Positions 35,156 through 44,603 of a DNA stretch of 62,882 bases are shown piece after piece (the stretch's first letter is position 1; the number at the start of each line of letters is the position of its first letter). The notes beneath the pieces are model-generated. The model did no database searches. It had not been told where the DNA came from and saw nothing but the letters and a program-made list of their open reading frames with translations. The position numbers were made by a program, and so were the translations under genes. Origin of the DNA: CAZPUI01 sp964415525 (GTDB taxonomy: Bacteria > Acidobacteriota > Holophagae > Holophagales > Holophagaceae); assembly GCA_964415525.1 (NCBI GenBank), contig CAYQAS010000010.1, positions 1 through 62,882 on the forward strand. Direction: 5' to 3'.

Positions 35156-36238
35156 CTATCGGCTCCGCCGCTGGGCCAGCATGAGGTCCAGGAACCGGCC
35201 GTAGCTCTGCAGCCCGTCCGCCATGCCCTGGGTCTTCAGATACCCCGCATAGACCTTCTGGCTGGCCTCGGACACAGGATTCCGGTGGCGGCGCACCCAG
35301 GCGCGTTCCGCACGCCAGTCGGCGATGATCCCCACCGGGAGATCCTTCAGCAACGCCCCTCGGCGCTCGGCGGGCAAACGGCCCACGGCCTCCTGGAAGG
35401 CGGCGAGGGTGGCGCTGTAGGGGAACCGCGCATCGGGATGCTGCAGCGCCGCCGCGTAGCCCAGAAAGTTGGCCTCGTCCTCCCGACCGAAGCCCTTCTG
35501 ATGCGCCAGCTCGTGGCAGGCGGTGAAGGGCTGGACACAGGATGGGGCGCTGCCGTTCACGTGAGGTTCGCCGGTCCACGGGGCGAAGACACCGTAGGTG
35601 AGGGTGCGGCTGAGCAGCCCCGGCCAGAGCAGCCGCTTGGGCTTGGCCCAGGGGCTGTGGTGCACCGCCCAGTTCGCCGGGAGCCGCTCGTAGCCGACTC
35701 CCGCGGTGCGGAGCAGCTTCCAGGGTTCTTCCAGGCGCAGGGTGCCATCGGGGTCCCGCGGCACGAGGCCGTCCAGCCGCACCAGTTCCACCCGCAAATC
35801 CGTGGCCAGGGCCTCCAGTTCTCCGACGGAGGAGGGCGCCAGGGTCCAGCCCACCTGCGTTGCGAAGGCCTCACGGCGGTAGTTGAAGCCCCAGAGCACC
35901 ATCCCGGTGACGATCAGGAGGCCGAGGATGCCCGCCAGACGCAGCCCGCCCCGCCCCGCCAACAACCAGAAGCCCAATCCCACCGCCCGTCCCGAGCGGT
36001 AACCCAGGAGGGCCCAGACCGGCAGCCCCAAAAGTGCTCCGTAGAGCAGAATCTCAGTGAACGACCACGGGAACCAGGCCTGGAGCCCCGCCAGGGGCCT
36101 CGCCAACCAGGGGTAGATGCCCCGGGCGTAGACCTTCTCCACCAGCCCCGGTGCAGAACCTGCCAACCCGCCGAGGCACGCCAGCACCGGACCGGCCAGG
36201 GCCAGAATCGTCCAGCGGCGCCAGGCGAAGGACTTCAC
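35156..36238 (-). CDS. DUF3810 membrane protein with HExxH motif
   Basis: 360 residues, GTG start overlapping the upstream stop (GTGA). Three membrane helices occupy about 10-30, 60-80 and 95-118. The C-terminal domain has CHELAHQKGFGREDEANFLGY, an HExxH plus downstream Glu pattern of zinc metallopeptidases. This is the DUF3810 family, whose substrate is unknown. The active site would probably be periplasmic. It is the second gene of the operon. Confidence 0.85.
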   Translation of the reverse strand: MKSFAWRRWTILALAGPVLACLGGLAGSAPGLVEKVYARGIYPWLARPLAGLQAWFPWSFTEILLYGALLGLPVWALLGYRSGRAVGLGFWLLAGRGGLRLAGILGLLIVTGMVLWGFNYRREAFATQVGWTLAPSSVGELEALATDLRVELVRLDGLVPRDPDGTLRLEEPWKLLRTAGVGYERLPANWAVHHSPWAKPKRLLWPGLLSRTLTYGVFAPWTGEPHVNGSAPSCVQPFTACHELAHQKGFGREDEANFLGYAAALQHPDARFPYSATLAAFQEAVGRLPAERRGALLKDLPVGIIADWRAERAWVRRHRNPVSEASQKVYAGYLKTQGMADGLQSYGRFLDLMLAQRRSR

Positions 36239-38241
36239 TTCGCCTTCTCGATTTTCGCGATGGCGTCCTCGAAGGCGATGGCCAGATGCCCCGTCTCCTT
36301 CTCCGCCATGCGGGCCCGCAACCAAGGCAGGGCGGGTTTTCCGGCCACGCCCATGTGCTGAAAAGCCGCCGCCATGCGCATCTTCCCCAAGTGTTCCTGC
36401 TTGGGGTAGGCCGCCTGCAGGGCCGGGATGACAGCTCCGCCGAGGCGACCCAGGGCGAGGATGGCGCCGTCGGAGACCACGTTCTCCAGGCTGCCCAGGT
36501 GGCGGATCATCTGGCGGTGGGCTTCCGGATCCCGGGTACCGAAGGCGGCCAGGAAATCCAGCACCTCCCGCACGTGGTACTTCACCTGACTGTCCCAATC
36601 CCGCGTGCTCTCCGCACGGCGCAACAGCTTGAGCACCGCGGGCTCCGCCGCCTTCGCCTTCGGACCGAGGGCCGTGAGCAGGCGTAGCGCCTCCGCCTGT
36701 CCCACCCGGTCGCCTTCCTCCAACTGCTGGAGGAGCGCCGCTTCCGTGGGCACGCCGGGAGCCGCAAGGCCGTGCTCCAGACAGAAGCCCTGGGTGTTCA
36801 ACCGGTATTCCCGGCCCTGGAGATGGGGAATGAGCCGCGCGATGGCGGGCCCAGCCAGGGTCGCCAGGCGATCCAGCTCCTTCGCCGCAGGGCCATCCCA
36901 GCGGCCCTTCTTCCGCTCTTCCTTGCGCGCATCGAAGAGCCGGTCCATGAAGACGCCGAGGTCGCTTGCGAGGGGCTCCATGGCGCCGAAGCGGGCCAGA
37001 CGTTCCCCGAGCCACGTGAGGGCCTGGACCCGGTCTTCGCCCTGGGGCTGCCCCTGCACGAGGTAGATCAGCCGCACCACCAACCGCTTGTCGCCGTCGG
37101 CGGCGTATTTCGCCCCGTACGTGCGATAGAAGGCCATCAGCGGCGCGGCGTTCCGTTCCCGATGGCTGTCGAAGTAGAGGCTGTGAAGCTGCTGGAAGAT
37201 GGCCGTGAAGACATCTCCTGTCCGAAGCGGCAGGGGCTTGCCGATCTTCTTCTGGTCCACCGCCGCCAGGATGAGACCCGCGCGCTCCATCAGCCGCGGC
37301 AGATCCGGAACGGCCTTGTCCTTGCCCCGGAGCAGCGTGTCCAGGTGATTCGTGAAGGAGGCGGACCGACTCAGCACCGCGAAGGCCGTGCGCCACTCCG
37401 CCGATCCCAACTCCCCGTCTCCCTTCAGGAAGCGCAGGATCGGCGTCACCCGATCGTCCTCATCCGGGTTTTGAACCTCGCTCAGGGCCTTGTGGAGGAA
37501 GGCCGCGTAGCGGGGCGAGGTCTGCTTGTAGCGGATGAGGTGGTAGATCAGGCGCGAGTGGACGATGCCGCAGGGTCTCGCGTAGGGCACTGCCAGGGCC
37601 GCATCCACGAGCTTGTCGAGCTTCTCAGGCGTGCCCATGTCCTCCATCAGGGGCCGCAGCGTCGCCAGGATCGCGTCGCAGGGATCCTCCTTGGGCTTCT
37701 GGACATCCGGTGTCGTGACCTGGGGCCGGCCGTCCTCGAAGAGGGCCGCCAGATCCGGCGTGAGCACCACCTGCTCGCTGAAGGTCGCGGGAATCTCGCC
37801 CGAGACGACGTCGATGAGCCGACCGTGCACCGCCACGGAGCTCTCGAGCCGCGTGAAGGTACCCGTGAGCAGGTAGTCTATGGGGGCCAGTTCACCAAGT
37901 CGTTTGGCATCGCTGTCGCTCATCAATCCCGAGGCGCTGAGCTTCTGTTCCTTGAGCACGGCGTCGAGCCGTCCGCGCTCGAAGAGGCGGATGGAGGGGC
38001 CCGCGCTGCCGAGGGCGGCGAAGAGCCGTTCCGTCAGGAAACTGCCGAAGCCGCGATCCCGAAGCCGCTGCTCCCCAGCCGGCGTGAAGGGCGCCACCGC
38101 GAGCCGGATCTTGCGCTCCCCCGCCACCTTCACCGCCTGCCCCTGCACCTTGGCCACCAGCTCCGCCAGGGCCATGGGCCGATCCGCCGCTGCGGCGAGG
38201 GTGGGCAGCACAAGAAACGGAATCAGGAATGAAGAACGCAT
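36235..38241 (-). CDS. exported LpoB/FlgO-like protein with HEAT repeats
   Basis: 668 residues from the ATG at 38241 (GGAG five nt upstream; a GTG two codons earlier lacks room for a ribosome site). Signal peptide 1-19. Residues about 40-160 look like the CsgG/FlgO/LpoB fold (IRLAVAPFTPAGEQRLRDRGFGSFLTERLFAAL, then PIDYLLTGTFTRLESSVAVHGRLIDVVSGEI). The rest is helical, with HEAT-like repeats at the C-terminus (about 520-665). It probably works in the periplasm as a scaffold. It is first in the operon with DUF3810, the K+ channel and the receiver protein. Confidence 0.78.
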   Translation of the reverse strand: MRSSFLIPFLVLPTLAAAADRPMALAELVAKVQGQAVKVAGERKIRLAVAPFTPAGEQRLRDRGFGSFLTERLFAALGSAGPSIRLFERGRLDAVLKEQKLSASGLMSDSDAKRLGELAPIDYLLTGTFTRLESSVAVHGRLIDVVSGEIPATFSEQVVLTPDLAALFEDGRPQVTTPDVQKPKEDPCDAILATLRPLMEDMGTPEKLDKLVDAALAVPYARPCGIVHSRLIYHLIRYKQTSPRYAAFLHKALSEVQNPDEDDRVTPILRFLKGDGELGSAEWRTAFAVLSRSASFTNHLDTLLRGKDKAVPDLPRLMERAGLILAAVDQKKIGKPLPLRTGDVFTAIFQQLHSLYFDSHRERNAAPLMAFYRTYGAKYAADGDKRLVVRLIYLVQGQPQGEDRVQALTWLGERLARFGAMEPLASDLGVFMDRLFDARKEERKKGRWDGPAAKELDRLATLAGPAIARLIPHLQGREYRLNTQGFCLEHGLAAPGVPTEAALLQQLEEGDRVGQAEALRLLTALGPKAKAAEPAVLKLLRRAESTRDWDSQVKYHVREVLDFLAAFGTRDPEAHRQMIRHLGSLENVVSDGAILALGRLGGAVIPALQAAYPKQEHLGKMRMAAAFQHMGVAGKPALPWLRARMAEKETGHLAIAFEDAIAKIEKAK

Positions 38242-38352
38242 GGGCACTCCGGGAGTTCACTTCAAGATACCAAGCCGTTCTCCCGGAAAGCCCGTGGGCG
38301 ACGACAGGATAGGGTGGAGAGGGCCGAGCCGCGTCCAACTGGAGTCTCCCGC

Positions 38353-39234
38353 ATGATCGACCTGCACATGCATTCCATCCTCAGCGACGACGGCGAGTTC
38401 AGCCCCGCCGCGATCATGGACATGGCCGCCGCCCGGGGGCTCAATGCCATCGCGCTCACGGACCACAACGTGGTACGAGGGAACGCCCAAATGGCGCGCC
38501 GGGGCGAGGAACTCGGCATCGAGGCCATCCCAGGCATCGAGATTGACTGCACGTTCGATGGCCTGGACGTGCACCTGCTGGGTTACTTCATCGATCCGAC
38601 GGCCCCGGGCTGGCGGGAACTCGAACAGCATGTGCTGGATCAGGAGATCGCCGCTCTCGATCAGAAGCTCGCCAACCTCGCCGCCCTGGGCCTGCCTCTG
38701 GATGCGGACGAGGCACACCGCCGTGCGGGCCAGCCCATCGTGAGCGCGGAGATCCTGGCGGAGGTGCTGCTGGAGGATCCCACCCTGCGCGACCACCCGC
38801 GCCTCACGCCCTACCGTCCCGGCGGTTCGCGGGCGGACATGCCCTTGGTGAATTTCTACTGGGACTACTTCGCGCAAGGGAAGCCCGCCAACGTGCCCCT
38901 GCGCTTCCCGTCTTTCATCGAGGCCCTGGCCCAGGTCAAGCGCAGCGGCGGTGTGCCCGTGCTGGCCCACCCCGGCCACACCCTGCGCGGGCGACTCGCG
39001 TGGATCAAGCCCATGCAGGACCTCGGCCTCGCGGGCCTCGAAGTGTTCAGCACCTACCACGGCCCCGAGGACACGAACCTGCTGCTCGCCGCCGCCCGCG
39101 AACTCGGCCTCCTCATCACCCCCGGCAGCGACTTCCACGGCAGGAACAAGCCCGCCATCCGCCTCGGCGCCCACGGCTGCACCCTCGATCAGGAGGCACT
39201 CCTGGAAGCCCTGAGGGGCGCCTCCGAGCGCTGA
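38353..39234 (+). CDS. PHP-domain phosphoesterase (RNase AM/YciV-like)
   Basis: 293 residues from the ATG at 38353 (GGAG eight nt upstream). PHP metal-binding set: IDLHMHSILSDDGEF (2-16), ALTDHNVV, PGIEIDC, VLAHPGHT and SDFHGRNKP. This layout is that of the YciV/TrpH-type 5'-3' exonucleases and 3',5'-bisphosphate phosphatases. It is a cytosolic, metal-dependent enzyme. It is divergent from the LpoB-HEAT operon. Confidence 0.92.
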   Translation: MIDLHMHSILSDDGEFSPAAIMDMAAARGLNAIALTDHNVVRGNAQMARRGEELGIEAIPGIEIDCTFDGLDVHLLGYFIDPTAPGWRELEQHVLDQEIAALDQKLANLAALGLPLDADEAHRRAGQPIVSAEILAEVLLEDPTLRDHPRLTPYRPGGSRADMPLVNFYWDYFAQGKPANVPLRFPSFIEALAQVKRSGGVPVLAHPGHTLRGRLAWIKPMQDLGLAGLEVFSTYHGPEDTNLLLAAARELGLLITPGSDFHGRNKPAIRLGAHGCTLDQEALLEALRGASER

Positions 39235-39345
39235 AACCGGCTTACGGCAATAATCACCGCTCTCATCCGGGAGCGTGGTTTGAAGCAGAGGCGCGCCCTG
39301 AGCGCATCCCGTCGAAATCGACAGGCGGACGTCAGGTGTGGCATT

Positions 39346-39361
39346 TGGCATCCCTCCTGCA
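39346..39361 (+). promoter_or_regulatory. sigma-54 (-24/-12) promoter of the HD-GYP gene
   Basis: TGGCATCCCTCCTGCA: GG and GC exactly 10 nt apart, -24 TGGCATC, -12 CTGCA (same TTGC-to-CTGC variant as the site at 26068). Predicted start near 39373, about 20 nt before the ATG at 39393. Confidence 0.6.
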
Positions 39362-39392
39362 CCGCCCTGCATCTCTTGTCGGAAACCCGTCC

Positions 39393-39980
39393 ATGGATGC
39401 CTGCCTCTCCCCCATGCTGCCCCTCGAAGCGATTCGCCTCCTGGACTGGCTCCAGCTGCAGGATCCCGAGGTGGCCGCCCACTGCGCACGGGTGGCGCGA
39501 CTGGCGGTGCAACTGGGCCGGGAGCTGGGGCTTGATGCCGAAGCCCTGGCGGAGCTGGACCTCGGCGCTCGTCTTCACGATCTGGGCAAGGGGCTCCTGC
39601 CTCATGCCCTCATCCACAAGGCCGGCGTCCCGCTGGCGTGGGAGCGAACACGCCTGCGCTCCCATGCCCGCCTGGGGGCGACCCTGCTTCTCGAAAGCGG
39701 CCTGCCCAGGACCCTCCAGGCCATCGCCGCGACGCACCATGAGTGGTGGGACGGGGGCGGCTACCCCGCCCGCCTTCGAGGGGATGAGATCCCCTTCGCC
39801 GCACGGATCACGGCGGTGGCGGATGCCTTCGATGCCATGACCGTTCAGCGCTGCTATCGCGAAACGTGGACCCCTGCTGCCGCCGCAGGCGAGATCCTCC
39901 TGGGCTCTGGCAGCCAGTTCTGTCCCGAGGTGGTGGCGGCCTTCGACGCGGTGGTGGACCTCAGTCAGCGCCTCGCCTGA
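39393..39980 (+). CDS. HD-GYP-type phosphodiesterase
   Basis: 195 residues from the ATG at 39393. Stand-alone HD-GYP domain with HCARVARLAVQLG, LHDLGKG (HD pair), the Lys-Ala-Gly loop, SHARLGATLL, and HHEWWDGGGYP with the diagnostic GYP triplet; VADAFDAMT completes it. It is expected to hydrolyse cyclic di-GMP. There is no receiver or sensor domain, so activity is probably set by expression, matching the -24/-12 promoter just upstream. Its end lies 4 bp from the convergent riboflavin synthase gene. Confidence 0.9.
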   Translation: MDACLSPMLPLEAIRLLDWLQLQDPEVAAHCARVARLAVQLGRELGLDAEALAELDLGARLHDLGKGLLPHALIHKAGVPLAWERTRLRSHARLGATLLLESGLPRTLQAIAATHHEWWDGGGYPARLRGDEIPFAARITAVADAFDAMTVQRCYRETWTPAAAAGEILLGSGSQFCPEVVAAFDAVVDLSQRLA

Positions 39981-39984
39981 GGCC

Positions 39985-40617
39985 TCAGTCCCAGCCCCGC
40001 TGCGCAAAAGCGCTCAGGGTCGCGTCTCCCGCTCGCAGCGCCAGGGCCCGGGCCACGAAGCGGCCCACGGGATCCGCTTCGAGGTTCACCTCCGCGCCGG
40101 GCTGCATGGCTTCGAGCCGAGTGCGGCGCACGGTTTCGGGGATGAGGGCGACGGTGAAGAAGTCGCGGCCCGCATCCACCACCGTGAGGCTGATGCCATC
40201 CACCGCCACGCTGCCCTTGGGGGCGATCATCGGTGCCAATTCCGCGGGCATGGCGAAGCGCCAGAGGCCCTCACCCTCCGCCCTGGACAGCAGGTGTCCC
40301 AGGCCGTCGATGTGCCCACTCACGATGTGGCCATCGAGCGGATCACCGACTTTGAGCGCGGGCTCCAGATGCAAGAGGGCGCCCATGGTCAGACGGCCAA
40401 GCGTGGTGCGCAGGAGCGTCTCTTCCGAGAGGTCCGCGGTCCAGCTCCGGGCGTCCCGATCCACCACCGTCAGGCAGGCGCCGTTCACGGCGATGGAGGC
40501 GCCAGGCTCGGCGCCCGCGAGGATTTCGGGTGGCGCCTGGATCGTCAGCCTCGCGCCGCCGGGTCGCGAGGTCCGGGACTGCAGGGTGCCGAGGTGTCGG
40601 ATCAGGCCAGTGAACAT
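39985..40617 (-). CDS. ribE: riboflavin synthase, alpha subunit
   Basis: 210 residues. Two lumazine-binding repeats: MFTGLI start with ASIAVNGACLTV (about 40-51) and VSGHIDGLG with GSVAVDGISLTV (about 135-146). The family hallmarks (MFTGLI, GxxLTV twice, GHxD) are all present. It dismutates two 6,7-dimethyl-8-ribityllumazine molecules into riboflavin. No FMN riboswitch or other rib gene is adjacent, so this is a detached rib gene. Confidence 0.95.
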   Translation of the reverse strand: MFTGLIRHLGTLQSRTSRPGGARLTIQAPPEILAGAEPGASIAVNGACLTVVDRDARSWTADLSEETLLRTTLGRLTMGALLHLEPALKVGDPLDGHIVSGHIDGLGHLLSRAEGEGLWRFAMPAELAPMIAPKGSVAVDGISLTVVDAGRDFFTVALIPETVRRTRLEAMQPGAEVNLEADPVGRFVARALALRAGDATLSAFAQRGWD

Positions 40618-40696
40618 GGGGTTGCCTCAGCCCCCATCATCGCCTGGCGTGCCCTGGCCGACCACAGATCCGCATCCATGCGGAGGCACGGCGAAC

Positions 40697-42118
40697 TCAG
40701 GCCCTATGGCTGGGGCCCCCTTCCAGGTTCCGCCATCTCTTCAGCCGCACGCGGATTCCCGCGCCTCGTCCCTCGAGGCCCTCGCCGAGGGTGACGGTTC
40801 CACCATGGCGGTCCGCAGCCGCCTGGACGATCGAGAGCCCGAGGCCGCTGCCCGGGGCCTGCGTGCCGGGCAGCCGGTAGAAGCGCTCCAACACCGCCTC
40901 CCGAGCCTCGGGAGGAATGCCCGGTCCGTCGTCGAGCACGCTCAGGTGGAGGTCGTCGTCAGCCCGTTCCAGGCGGAGCAGGACGTGGCCCCCCGCCCGG
41001 CCATGGCGGATGGCGTTCTCCAGGAGGTTCGAAACCAGCGAGCGGAGGGCTTCGGTTTCCCCCTCCAACGGAAACAGCCCTTCCGCCTCCATGGCCAGCT
41101 CGACCGAACGTTCCTGGGCGGCATGGTAGGCCTGCCCCAGCTGCGCTCGGCAGAGCTCGCCCAGGTCCAGGGTCCGCCAGGGGGCGGGCCCTTCTCCGGC
41201 ATCCAGCCGGGCCAGTATCAGGAGTTGGCGGATCAAGTACCCCGCGCGGGCCAGGGAGGCGTGGATGGCGGCCATGCTGCCCGATCGCGCCTCCTCCGAG
41301 GCCGCGTGTCGGAGGGCATGAACCTGGACCTCGGCCCCGGCGATGGGCGTGCGCAGTTCGTGGGCGGCATCACTCAGGAACCGGTGGTGAGCCTCGAGCA
41401 GGTGCTTCAGGCGGGCCATGAGTCCGTTGATGGCCTCCGTGAGCGGCGCCAGCTCCGCCAGGCGGGTCTGGAAGTCCAGGGGACGCAGGTCCTCCGCCTG
41501 CCGTCCGTGCACCTCCTCAGCCAAGCGGAGGAGGGGCCGGAGGCTGGTGCGGTTGGCCACCCAAACCATCAGCAGGGCCACCGGAAACACCGCCGCGAAG
41601 ATGATGGCGAAGAGACGCACGATCCCCCCCATCAGGACGGAGCGCCGCGCGTCGAGAGACTCCGCCACATGGACGGCCCAGGTCCCGGATTCACTCGTGG
41701 CGCTGGCGACCCGCCAGTTCTGGCCCCCCCAGGAGCCCTCGGAGAACCCCTCCTTCCGGGCGGCCAGCGGGAGGGGCGGGGCGCCCTCCGAACGATGGAC
41801 CACCCTCCCGGAGGCGTCCAACACCTGCCAGATGGAGCGGTAGTCCTGGGCATCTCGCTCCAGGAACACGAACAACGTCTCGTCGAAGATCCGCTGCACG
41901 CGCCGCAGGGCGGGGGCCACGCGGACGGGATCCGCCTCGGCGTCGCAGGCTTCCGCCAGCGATTCCGCGTAGACCTCCAAGTTGAGGTCGAAGTGGCCCG
42001 AGCGCTGCCCGCTGGCCGTGCGGATGATGGCCGCCAGCAGGATCCCCCAGCAGAGCGTCAGGATCAGCGCCTGCGCCAGGGTCTGACGGCGCAGCAGGGA
42101 GGGGACGCCCCGGGCCAC
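40697..42118 (-). CDS. QseC/TctE-like sensor histidine kinase
   Basis: 473 residues from a GTG at 42118, one nt after the regulator's stop. Membrane helix (about 14-32), periplasmic sensor (to about 165), second helix (about 172-196), HAMP (200-250), HisKA with phospho-acceptor His in DAAHELRTPIAG (about 256), and HATPase (LLENAIRHGR, DDGPGI, GSGLGLSIV). Pairs with the upstream OmpR-type regulator. Longer ORF readings overlap the regulator and are unlikely. Confidence 0.93.
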   Translation of the reverse strand: MARGVPSLLRRQTLAQALILTLCWGILLAAIIRTASGQRSGHFDLNLEVYAESLAEACDAEADPVRVAPALRRVQRIFDETLFVFLERDAQDYRSIWQVLDASGRVVHRSEGAPPLPLAARKEGFSEGSWGGQNWRVASATSESGTWAVHVAESLDARRSVLMGGIVRLFAIIFAAVFPVALLMVWVANRTSLRPLLRLAEEVHGRQAEDLRPLDFQTRLAELAPLTEAINGLMARLKHLLEAHHRFLSDAAHELRTPIAGAEVQVHALRHAASEEARSGSMAAIHASLARAGYLIRQLLILARLDAGEGPAPWRTLDLGELCRAQLGQAYHAAQERSVELAMEAEGLFPLEGETEALRSLVSNLLENAIRHGRAGGHVLLRLERADDDLHLSVLDDGPGIPPEAREAVLERFYRLPGTQAPGSGLGLSIVQAAADRHGGTVTLGEGLEGRGAGIRVRLKRWRNLEGGPSHRA

Positions 42119-42119
42119 C

Positions 42120-42776
42120 TCAGCCCCCCACGATGTAGCCGACCCCACGCACAGTGCGGATGAAGTCTGCGCCAAGCTTGCGCCGGAGGTGGTGGACATG
42201 CACTTCGAGCACACTGCTGCCGGAACTCTCGGGGGCCAGGTCCAGGGCATCCCAGAGGTCGTCGCGGGTGACCACCCGTCCCGCGTTCCTCATGAGCACA
42301 TGCAGCGTCTCGAACTCCCGCGGCGTCAGGTCGAGCCGGACGCCGCGGAGCCAGACGCTCCGCGAGGCCGAGCTGAGCCGGACCTCCCCCAGTTCCCAGA
42401 GCTCGGAGGCGAAGCCGGCGCTCCGTCGCAGCAGGGCCCGCAGGCGCGACACCAGCTCCGGGACGGCGAACGGCTTGGCGAGGTAGTCGTCCCCGCCCAG
42501 ATCCAGCCCGCGCACCCGATCCTCCACCGCATCCCGCGCCGTCAGCACCAGCACGGGGGTGCGCATCCCTTCCCGGCGCATCCAGGTGAGCAGGTCCAGG
42601 CCATCCCCGTCCGGCAGGGTCAGGTCCAGCACCACCGCATCCCAGGCGGACATGCGCAGGTGGCGCTCGCCACCCGCGCACGTCCGGCTCCAGCACGTGT
42701 CGATGCCTTCTCGGACCAGGCTCTCGCGCAGGCCCTGCCCGATCGTTTCATCGTCTTCCACCAGAAGGAGTCGCAT
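42120..42776 (-). CDS. OmpR/PhoB-family response regulator
   Basis: 218 residues from the ATG at 42776 (AAGGAG lies inside the gene; the upstream extension is Pro-rich and not conserved-looking). Receiver with LVEDDE, Asp in VVLDLTLPDGDG (about 51) and Lys in YLAKPF. Winged-helix domain with LTPREFETLHVLMRNAGRVVTRDDLWDAL and the terminal VHHLRRKLG, IRTVRGVGYIV. First gene of the pair; the kinase follows after 1 nt. Confidence 0.94.
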   Translation of the reverse strand: MRLLLVEDDETIGQGLRESLVREGIDTCWSRTCAGGERHLRMSAWDAVVLDLTLPDGDGLDLLTWMRREGMRTPVLVLTARDAVEDRVRGLDLGGDDYLAKPFAVPELVSRLRALLRRSAGFASELWELGEVRLSSASRSVWLRGVRLDLTPREFETLHVLMRNAGRVVTRDDLWDALDLAPESSGSSVLEVHVHHLRRKLGADFIRTVRGVGYIVGG

Positions 42777-42847
42777 GGGGCCCAATCCTTGCATATCGCA
42801 TGTATCGCCCGGGCCTGGCCCCGGCCTAAGCCCGCGCGGGGTTATGG

Positions 42848-44407
42848 TTACTTGCCGATCGAGGCGAGGAGCCGCGTGCACTGCTCCGCCGCGGTGGCCC
42901 CTGAATCGGCCGCGGAATCGAAGGTCGGGTGGGTCAGGTAGTCGCCTGCAAGGTAGAGGCCGTTCGCGAAGGTTTTCCGGAGACGCTCCATCCGCTCGAA
43001 CGCTCCGACGGTCATGACCGGGTAGGCATAGGGAAAGCGCTGGATCTCGTGGCCTGTGACCTTGCGGGAAGCGCCGGGAAAGAGGCGGTCCACGTCTTCC
43101 TGCACCCTGCGGAAGGCCTCCTCGTCCGTCATGGCAAGCAGGTTGTCCTTATAGCTCTTCGTCGCCACATAGGCCGACAGCACATGGGCCTGGGCGTTTT
43201 TCGCGTCCGTCCCCTCCGCCCAGCCGCCGGGATACAGATCCGTGAAGAACATCCCATCAGGAACCGCAAGGTCGAAGGCCTCGTTGAAAATCGGCGTGCG
43301 GCTGAACAGGGCGACCGTCATGTACTGGGCGTACGGCACCGACGTCATGAGCTCTTTCTGCTCTCCCGTCAGCGCACCGCTGGCCACCTTGAGGGCGATC
43401 GGAGACGGGACCGCCAGGATGACGGTCCTGGTCCGCACCATCCGGGCCTGACCACCACCATCCACGTAGGAGACGGTATAGCCCTCGCCCTCCCGCTTCA
43501 CGTCCACCACCTTGCAGCCGAGCCTGACGCGCTCGCCCAGGGTCTTGGCGATGCCTTGGCACAGGGCGGCGATGCCGCCTTTGAACGTGTAGGCGCCGCT
43601 GCCCTCCGATCCGAGTTCCTTCTTGTGCCTGTGCGGGCCGTGGACAGATTTTTCATGCGTGTAGTCGAAGGCGATCTCGGGAACCATGCACAGCGCCGAC
43701 GACTCCGCGAGGTTCGCCCCGAACAGGCCGCGGCAGGACACGTTGTAGAACTCCGAGAAGGCGGGGGCAAAACCGTTCTCCTGGAACCAGGCGAGGGTGG
43801 ACATCCTGTCCAGACGCTGGATCTCCGCATCGTCCCCATCGTCGATCTTGGAGGCAGCCTTCTGGACGGTGGACACGAAGCGGTTGTACTCGCCGAGCCC
43901 GGCGCGCTCGATGAGCATGCCGGCCACGGCCTCCTCACCGATGAAGACCTTGCCGTCCTGGGTTTTCGCATCCATGGGGGAGGGAATCTCGACAGGCTCC
44001 ATGCCGATCTCCTTCGCGACCTCGGCGAGGGCGCCCTCCACTTCCCCGAGGTACTCGGTGCCCTTCGCGTAGGTCACGCCCTCGTGGGTGCCGGAAAGCG
44101 CCCGCCCCCCCACGCCAGGTTCCTTCTCCAGAAGGATGACGTCGTGGTCCTTGAGCATGTGCGCGGCGGTGAGGCCGGCGATGCCGCCGCCCACGACCAC
44201 CACGTCCCTGGTGCCCTCCTCCATGTCGCCCCCGTCGCACCCCAAACCGCCGACCAGCACCGCGAAGAGGAGCAGCGCGACCGGGGCAAGAGAACCCCGT
44301 GCCGACTTGTGGCGGTGCGACGCGGGAATGCGCATCCCCCCTGCGGACCTCCACCACCAGACTGCTAGCCCCACCATTGCCATGATTGCCACGCCGATCC
44401 CGACCAT
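42848..44407 (-). CDS. membrane-anchored FAD-dependent amine-oxidase-like oxidoreductase
   Basis: 519 residues from the ATG at 44407, which has an excellent AAGGAGG. Two hydrophobic segments (about 3-20 and 40-56) flank a basic loop; the second ends in a lipobox-like GGLGC. The FAD domain follows with VVVVGGGIAGLTAAHML (GxGxxG), EKEPGVGGR and a C-terminal YLAGDYL that contacts FAD. It belongs to the amine oxidase/phytoene desaturase superfamily. The positive loop predicts that the enzyme domain faces the periplasm, which is unusual for an FAD enzyme without a twin-arginine signal. Substrate unknown. Confidence 0.85.
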   Translation of the reverse strand: MVGIGVAIMAMVGLAVWWWRSAGGMRIPASHRHKSARGSLAPVALLLFAVLVGGLGCDGGDMEEGTRDVVVVGGGIAGLTAAHMLKDHDVILLEKEPGVGGRALSGTHEGVTYAKGTEYLGEVEGALAEVAKEIGMEPVEIPSPMDAKTQDGKVFIGEEAVAGMLIERAGLGEYNRFVSTVQKAASKIDDGDDAEIQRLDRMSTLAWFQENGFAPAFSEFYNVSCRGLFGANLAESSALCMVPEIAFDYTHEKSVHGPHRHKKELGSEGSGAYTFKGGIAALCQGIAKTLGERVRLGCKVVDVKREGEGYTVSYVDGGGQARMVRTRTVILAVPSPIALKVASGALTGEQKELMTSVPYAQYMTVALFSRTPIFNEAFDLAVPDGMFFTDLYPGGWAEGTDAKNAQAHVLSAYVATKSYKDNLLAMTDEEAFRRVQEDVDRLFPGASRKVTGHEIQRFPYAYPVMTVGAFERMERLRKTFANGLYLAGDYLTHPTFDSAADSGATAAEQCTRLLASIGK

Positions 44408-44603
44408 GGGCCCCTCCTTGTCTCCGCACGGGCCGAACGGATTTCCGGCTCGCCGCGCACACCACGCGAACCCCAGTGTGGGGACACGCCGGAAGGAGTC
44501 GCTTTAACGGCGGATTAATGAACCACGAGACACGCCTTCATCACAGCCGGACCCCCAAGCGTCCGTGAGAGACCGGGGCATTCTTCCCACTGGAAGGAGC
44601 ACC

